Source: Pelagomonas calceolata
Lineage: Eukaryota; Sar; Pelagophyceae; Pelagomonadales; Pelagomonadaceae
NCBI GenBank assembly: GCA_918797485.1
Contig: CAKKNE010000001.1
Span: 4,216,001-4,280,000 of the forward strand
Direction of reading: 5' to 3'
Length of the DNA: 64,000 bases
This document shows positions 61,479-64,000 of the stretch, piece after piece. The stretch's first letter is position 1, and every line of letters starts with the position of its first letter. The notes beneath the pieces were generated by a model, which ran no database searches, was not told where the DNA came from, and saw nothing but the letters and a program-made list of their open reading frames with translations. Both the position numbers and the translations under genes were made by a program.

Positions 61479-63743
61479 ATGCTTGCGCTGATCGCGCTGC
61501 TGCGTTACGCGGCTGCCACAACTACGCCGGGGCCGACAGCGTCGGTCCTGCCCCAGAAAGGGACGTGCCGACGCTGGGGTCATCCCGAGGCAGGCGAGTG
61601 GAATAAGGACTCGGATTGCTGCGCGATCGACATGCAGGCCGCGTGTGATACTAACTACCGCTACGTGAAGAGCGACGAGGTCTGCGGCTTCAGCGGACGA
61701 TGCCGGGAGTACCGCTACTCGTGCGTCCGCTGCGAGCCGGGCGAGGCGTGCGACAGCAACTACGACGTCGCGTACGAGGACGGCGAGGATCTGCGAGGAT
61801 CCCACTGCGAGGGTAGTCACTGGACGGCGTGCTACTTCATCTTGCCGCTCTACATATTCTTCCTCGGCTACACGCTGTGGCAGGTGAAGCGCCTGTCTAA
61901 GGACGGCAAGATGGCGGAGGCGAGGGACCTGTGGGAGACGAGCAGCAACGCCACGTTTGCCATCGTCTTCGTCTGCCTGGTCATGCACTTCCTCGCCCTG
62001 ATGTGGATGAATTTGGACTTGATCTTAAATCTACTCTACCTGTGCGTACTCCTCTTAGCTGTCCTCCCGAAAATCATGGCCTACTACGTGGAACGGTTGG
62101 TGCCGCCCGCGCCTGGGGGCGAGTCCAATGTGCGTGTCAAGCTCGGACTTTTCCCCGCTTTTTTGGGATTAGTGTACTTAATTGGCGCGGTGATATTGTT
62201 TATCATCTTACTCATCGTTTATTTCGTGACCATGTCGGTAACTCACGTGGATGTTGGCGTTTGGCTCGTTTTGTGGTTTTTGCTCACCCAGTCGTGGGGT
62301 GTCGCGCTGGCTTGGCTCATCGATATGCGGACGGCGCATCGGCAATCGCGAGCCGCAGAGCCCGTGGCCCCAAAGCCGGTGGCGGAGCAATCGCGTCCGA
62401 CGGTTCGGCAGCTAAACAAAAGGTTTGCAAGCTGGGTTGAGACGAGCTCAGAATCGGCCCATGCCGTGTTGTTCTCGTCGCTTGGCCTTTGGCTATCGCC
62501 GCACTTTCAAGTGGGGCTTGAAATGCTGATTGGGTTAGTCATGATTATTGCGATAATTGGTCTCTTGTTTGTTGCGTTTTTTAAACTTGCTCTCTGCGCG
62601 GCTTTGCTGATGGTAGGATTTGCACTTCTGGCCACGGCGCACTTATTGTCCATGGGACGACGGTTTGCGGCGCGGATGTTACTATTTGCTGCAATCTTAG
62701 CGAACGGGGCGGTGGGCATCAGAGAAGGTGTCGTCTTGCTGGGGCGGGGGCGGTCCGGGTACATTGTTGCGGATTTGATCATAGATCGTCTCATGTCTCT
62801 CGCTTGGGCCACCATCGTGTGCTTATTTCCGCGGTGGCATTCGTTTCGAGTTACCTTGGCTTATGTCCTCGGTTATTTTTACCATAAGTGCTTAATTTGG
62901 GGCTTGTTCTACGCGAAGCGGCAAAGTGTCCACCTGCAAAATATATTTTACTCTTGGTGTTTCCTAAGCGGGGGAGCGGTCGCATGCATTGTGCTAGTGG
63001 AGCTCAAATACAGAGGGACGCTCCGACACGCGCACGAGATGGCCCGCGCCGACGCCAGCTCCTACGACGAAATCTGGAAGACCTTCGTCGCGGACGAGAC
63101 GAAACTCAGAGCGCTCTCGGGCCTGGTCGACGCGTACAAAGCTGCCATGGCCGGCGCGGAGAAGCGGAGCAAGCGCCAGGCGGCAGCGAGCGTGGGCGCG
63201 CTCTTTGAAGATGCCTACGTGCTCCAGCCGCTCGTTGTCGCGAAGGCGGAGGCTATCGGTGGCGACGCAGGCGCCGTCGTGTACGGATCAACGAAGACCG
63301 TGGCGCGCGCGTTCCAGAAGGCGTGGCGGTCGTACGGAGGCGACTACCGAAGGCTCTGCGACGTCGTGCGGGTGTCCATCGCGTTCGAAACTATCGACGA
63401 ACTGACGGCATGCCTCGAGCGCATCGTCGCGGACGACGAACTCGAGCTCGTCCCGCAGGGCCTCGAGAAGTGTCGCTTCGATCCGGAATATGATCCATAC
63501 GCCGGCCAATTCGTCGGCTACCGGGACCTGCAGCTCGGCGCGAGGTTTCGGTCGGAGGCGACGCGGAAACAGGGTCTCGACCAACATGTCGTCGAGATAC
63601 AGCTCCACTTGCGGGTGTTCGAGGCCATCAAGCGGGGACACGTGACTGTCGGGTTGCCCGTCAACACAACAAATCTGGCGGACTGGCGGATGGGGAGCGG
63701 CCACAGGACGTACGTGTCCTGTCGCAACCTGAGATGTAGCTAG
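61479..63743 (+). CDS. Multi-pass membrane protein with Cys-rich ectodomain and RelA/SpoT-like domain, paralog 2
   Basis: 754 residues from ATG 61479. It has what paralog 1 lacks: a signal peptide (MLALIALLRYAAATTTPG) and a Cys-rich ectodomain of about 100 residues (CCAIDMQAACDTNYR, CGFSGRCREYRYSCVRCEPG). Then a membrane helix (WTACYFILPLYIFFLGYTLW), further helices, and the same membrane core and C-terminus as paralog 1 (ASWVETSSESAHAVLFSSLG, QFVGYRDLQLGARF, HVVEIQLHLRVFEAIK, GHRTYVSCRNLRCS). The C-terminal halves are nearly identical, including 131 bp with no change, and homology continues past the stop. A receptor-like layout with a nucleotidyltransferase-like cytosolic domain is suggested (inference). 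Confidence 0.68.
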   Translation: MLALIALLRYAAATTTPGPTASVLPQKGTCRRWGHPEAGEWNKDSDCCAIDMQAACDTNYRYVKSDEVCGFSGRCREYRYSCVRCEPGEACDSNYDVAYEDGEDLRGSHCEGSHWTACYFILPLYIFFLGYTLWQVKRLSKDGKMAEARDLWETSSNATFAIVFVCLVMHFLALMWMNLDLILNLLYLCVLLLAVLPKIMAYYVERLVPPAPGGESNVRVKLGLFPAFLGLVYLIGAVILFIILLIVYFVTMSVTHVDVGVWLVLWFLLTQSWGVALAWLIDMRTAHRQSRAAEPVAPKPVAEQSRPTVRQLNKRFASWVETSSESAHAVLFSSLGLWLSPHFQVGLEMLIGLVMIIAIIGLLFVAFFKLALCAALLMVGFALLATAHLLSMGRRFAARMLLFAAILANGAVGIREGVVLLGRGRSGYIVADLIIDRLMSLAWATIVCLFPRWHSFRVTLAYVLGYFYHKCLIWGLFYAKRQSVHLQNIFYSWCFLSGGAVACIVLVELKYRGTLRHAHEMARADASSYDEIWKTFVADETKLRALSGLVDAYKAAMAGAEKRSKRQAAASVGALFEDAYVLQPLVVAKAEAIGGDAGAVVYGSTKTVARAFQKAWRSYGGDYRRLCDVVRVSIAFETIDELTACLERIVADDELELVPQGLEKCRFDPEYDPYAGQFVGYRDLQLGARFRSEATRKQGLDQHVVEIQLHLRVFEAIKRGHVTVGLPVNTTNLADWRMGSGHRTYVSCRNLRCS

Positions 63744-63804
63744 CACTCGCTCCTTCCTTTTGACATTTCTCCGTTCCCCGCGTTTCTTCTAACAATGTTT
63801 TAAC

Positions 63805-64000
63805 TTAGAACTCCATCCCCCCGAGGTCCATCCCCCCCAGGTCCATCCCCTCGAACGCGCCGGAAGCCATCTCAGCGAAGCCGCCGAGCCCCTCAAACAG
63901 GCCCCCCGCGCCCTCGGCGATCGTCCCGACGACGCTGCCGATATTCCCGAAGACGCTCCCGACGGCGTTCGCGGCGCCACTGATGTTGATGTTGCCGACG
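63805..64000 (-). CDS. Glycine-rich protein, C-terminal part only
   Basis: The minus-strand frame from the window edge to TAA (plus 63805-63807) gives 64 residues: small-residue-rich helices (AANAVGSVFGNIGSVVGTIA, EGAGGLFEGLGGFAEMASGA) and three tail repeats GMDLG, GMDLG, GMEF. No start in the window. The Gly/Ala zipper pattern suggests membrane-active or self-packing helices, but no family is recognised. Clean codon use supports a real gene. Confidence 0.55.
   Translation of the reverse strand, partial: VGNINISGAANAVGSVFGNIGSVVGTIAEGAGGLFEGLGGFAEMASGAFEGMDLGGMDLGGMEF

Noticed and set aside
1-64000. Bacterial contamination or a giant-virus segment, because genes are intronless and dense
   Set aside because: Proteasome beta5-like, ELAC2-type tRNase Z, RBM34-like, CFAP74-like and SDHAF3 genes, a eukaryotic SECIS and spliced genes all indicate a eukaryotic nucleus.
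1-64000. CRISPR arrays, insertion sequences or complete transposons
   Set aside because: No regularly spaced repeats, transposase motifs, long terminal repeats or target-site duplications were seen.

Overview
The window looks like nuclear DNA of a small photosynthetic stramenopile (heterokont alga). The sequence is very GC-rich, genes are dense on both strands, and most coding regions are long and intronless; the few introns I infer are short (about 50-100 bp). Two proteins carry leader sequences of the kind used to enter a complex plastid: an MscS-like channel with Ala-x-Ala-Phe motifs, and an FKBP with a twin-arginine lumen signal. One gene decodes UGA as selenocysteine and has a SECIS hairpin. 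One protein has MYND, RING-CH and kinesin-light-chain-like repeats together. A probable axonemal protein suggests a flagellate life stage. A pelagophyte (relatives of Pelagomonas and Aureococcus) fits best, but that placement is inference.

Layout. 1-9 kb: 3' end of a proline-rich protein, selenoprotein U with its SECIS, the SDHAF3 assembly factor, a KH-KH-WW RNA-binding protein, a WD40 protein and a TPR-IQ-LRR protein. 9-17 kb: a secreted two-part locus with a frame break, a basic nuclear repeat protein, an MgtE-like Mg2+ transporter, a truncated member of a secreted family and a small orphan. 17-28 kb: a CFAP74-like axonemal protein, a Ycf45-like ATPase, an orphan, a plastid MscS channel and a second secreted-family fragment. 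28-46 kb: a large MATH/ankyrin-like protein, an RBM34/Nop12-like RNA-binding protein, a four-finger CCCH protein, a prolyl 4-hydroxylase, an ABCC transporter, two ORFs one base apart, and long-form tRNase Z. 46-64 kb: a TMEM208-like protein, orphans, a thylakoid-lumen FKBP, an R2R3-type Myb, a CNPY/saposin-like ER protein, a proteasome beta5 paralog with a signal peptide, a membrane-fused GlmS-like amidotransferase, an OB-fold repeat protein, two tandem membrane proteins with a RelA/SpoT-like C-terminus, and the 3' end of a glycine-rich gene.

The genes do not form one pathway; many are single-copy housekeeping genes arranged in divergent and convergent pairs. The most unusual signals are: (1) the selenoprotein U gene with an in-frame TGA (1150-1152) and a SECIS starting 11 nt after the stop; (2) a dispersed element of about 18-24 bp bounded by CTAG at both ends, found about 70-310 bp upstream of at least ten gene starts, often between divergent genes; (3) the tandem membrane/RelA-SpoT-like paralogs, each preceded by its own variant of that element; (4) a beta5-like proteasome subunit with a secretory leader; (5) a GlmS-like enzyme joined to membrane segments.

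No tRNA, rRNA, CRISPR array or complete transposon was recognised. Start codons were moved to the first plausible ATG where an open frame began at a non-ATG codon.
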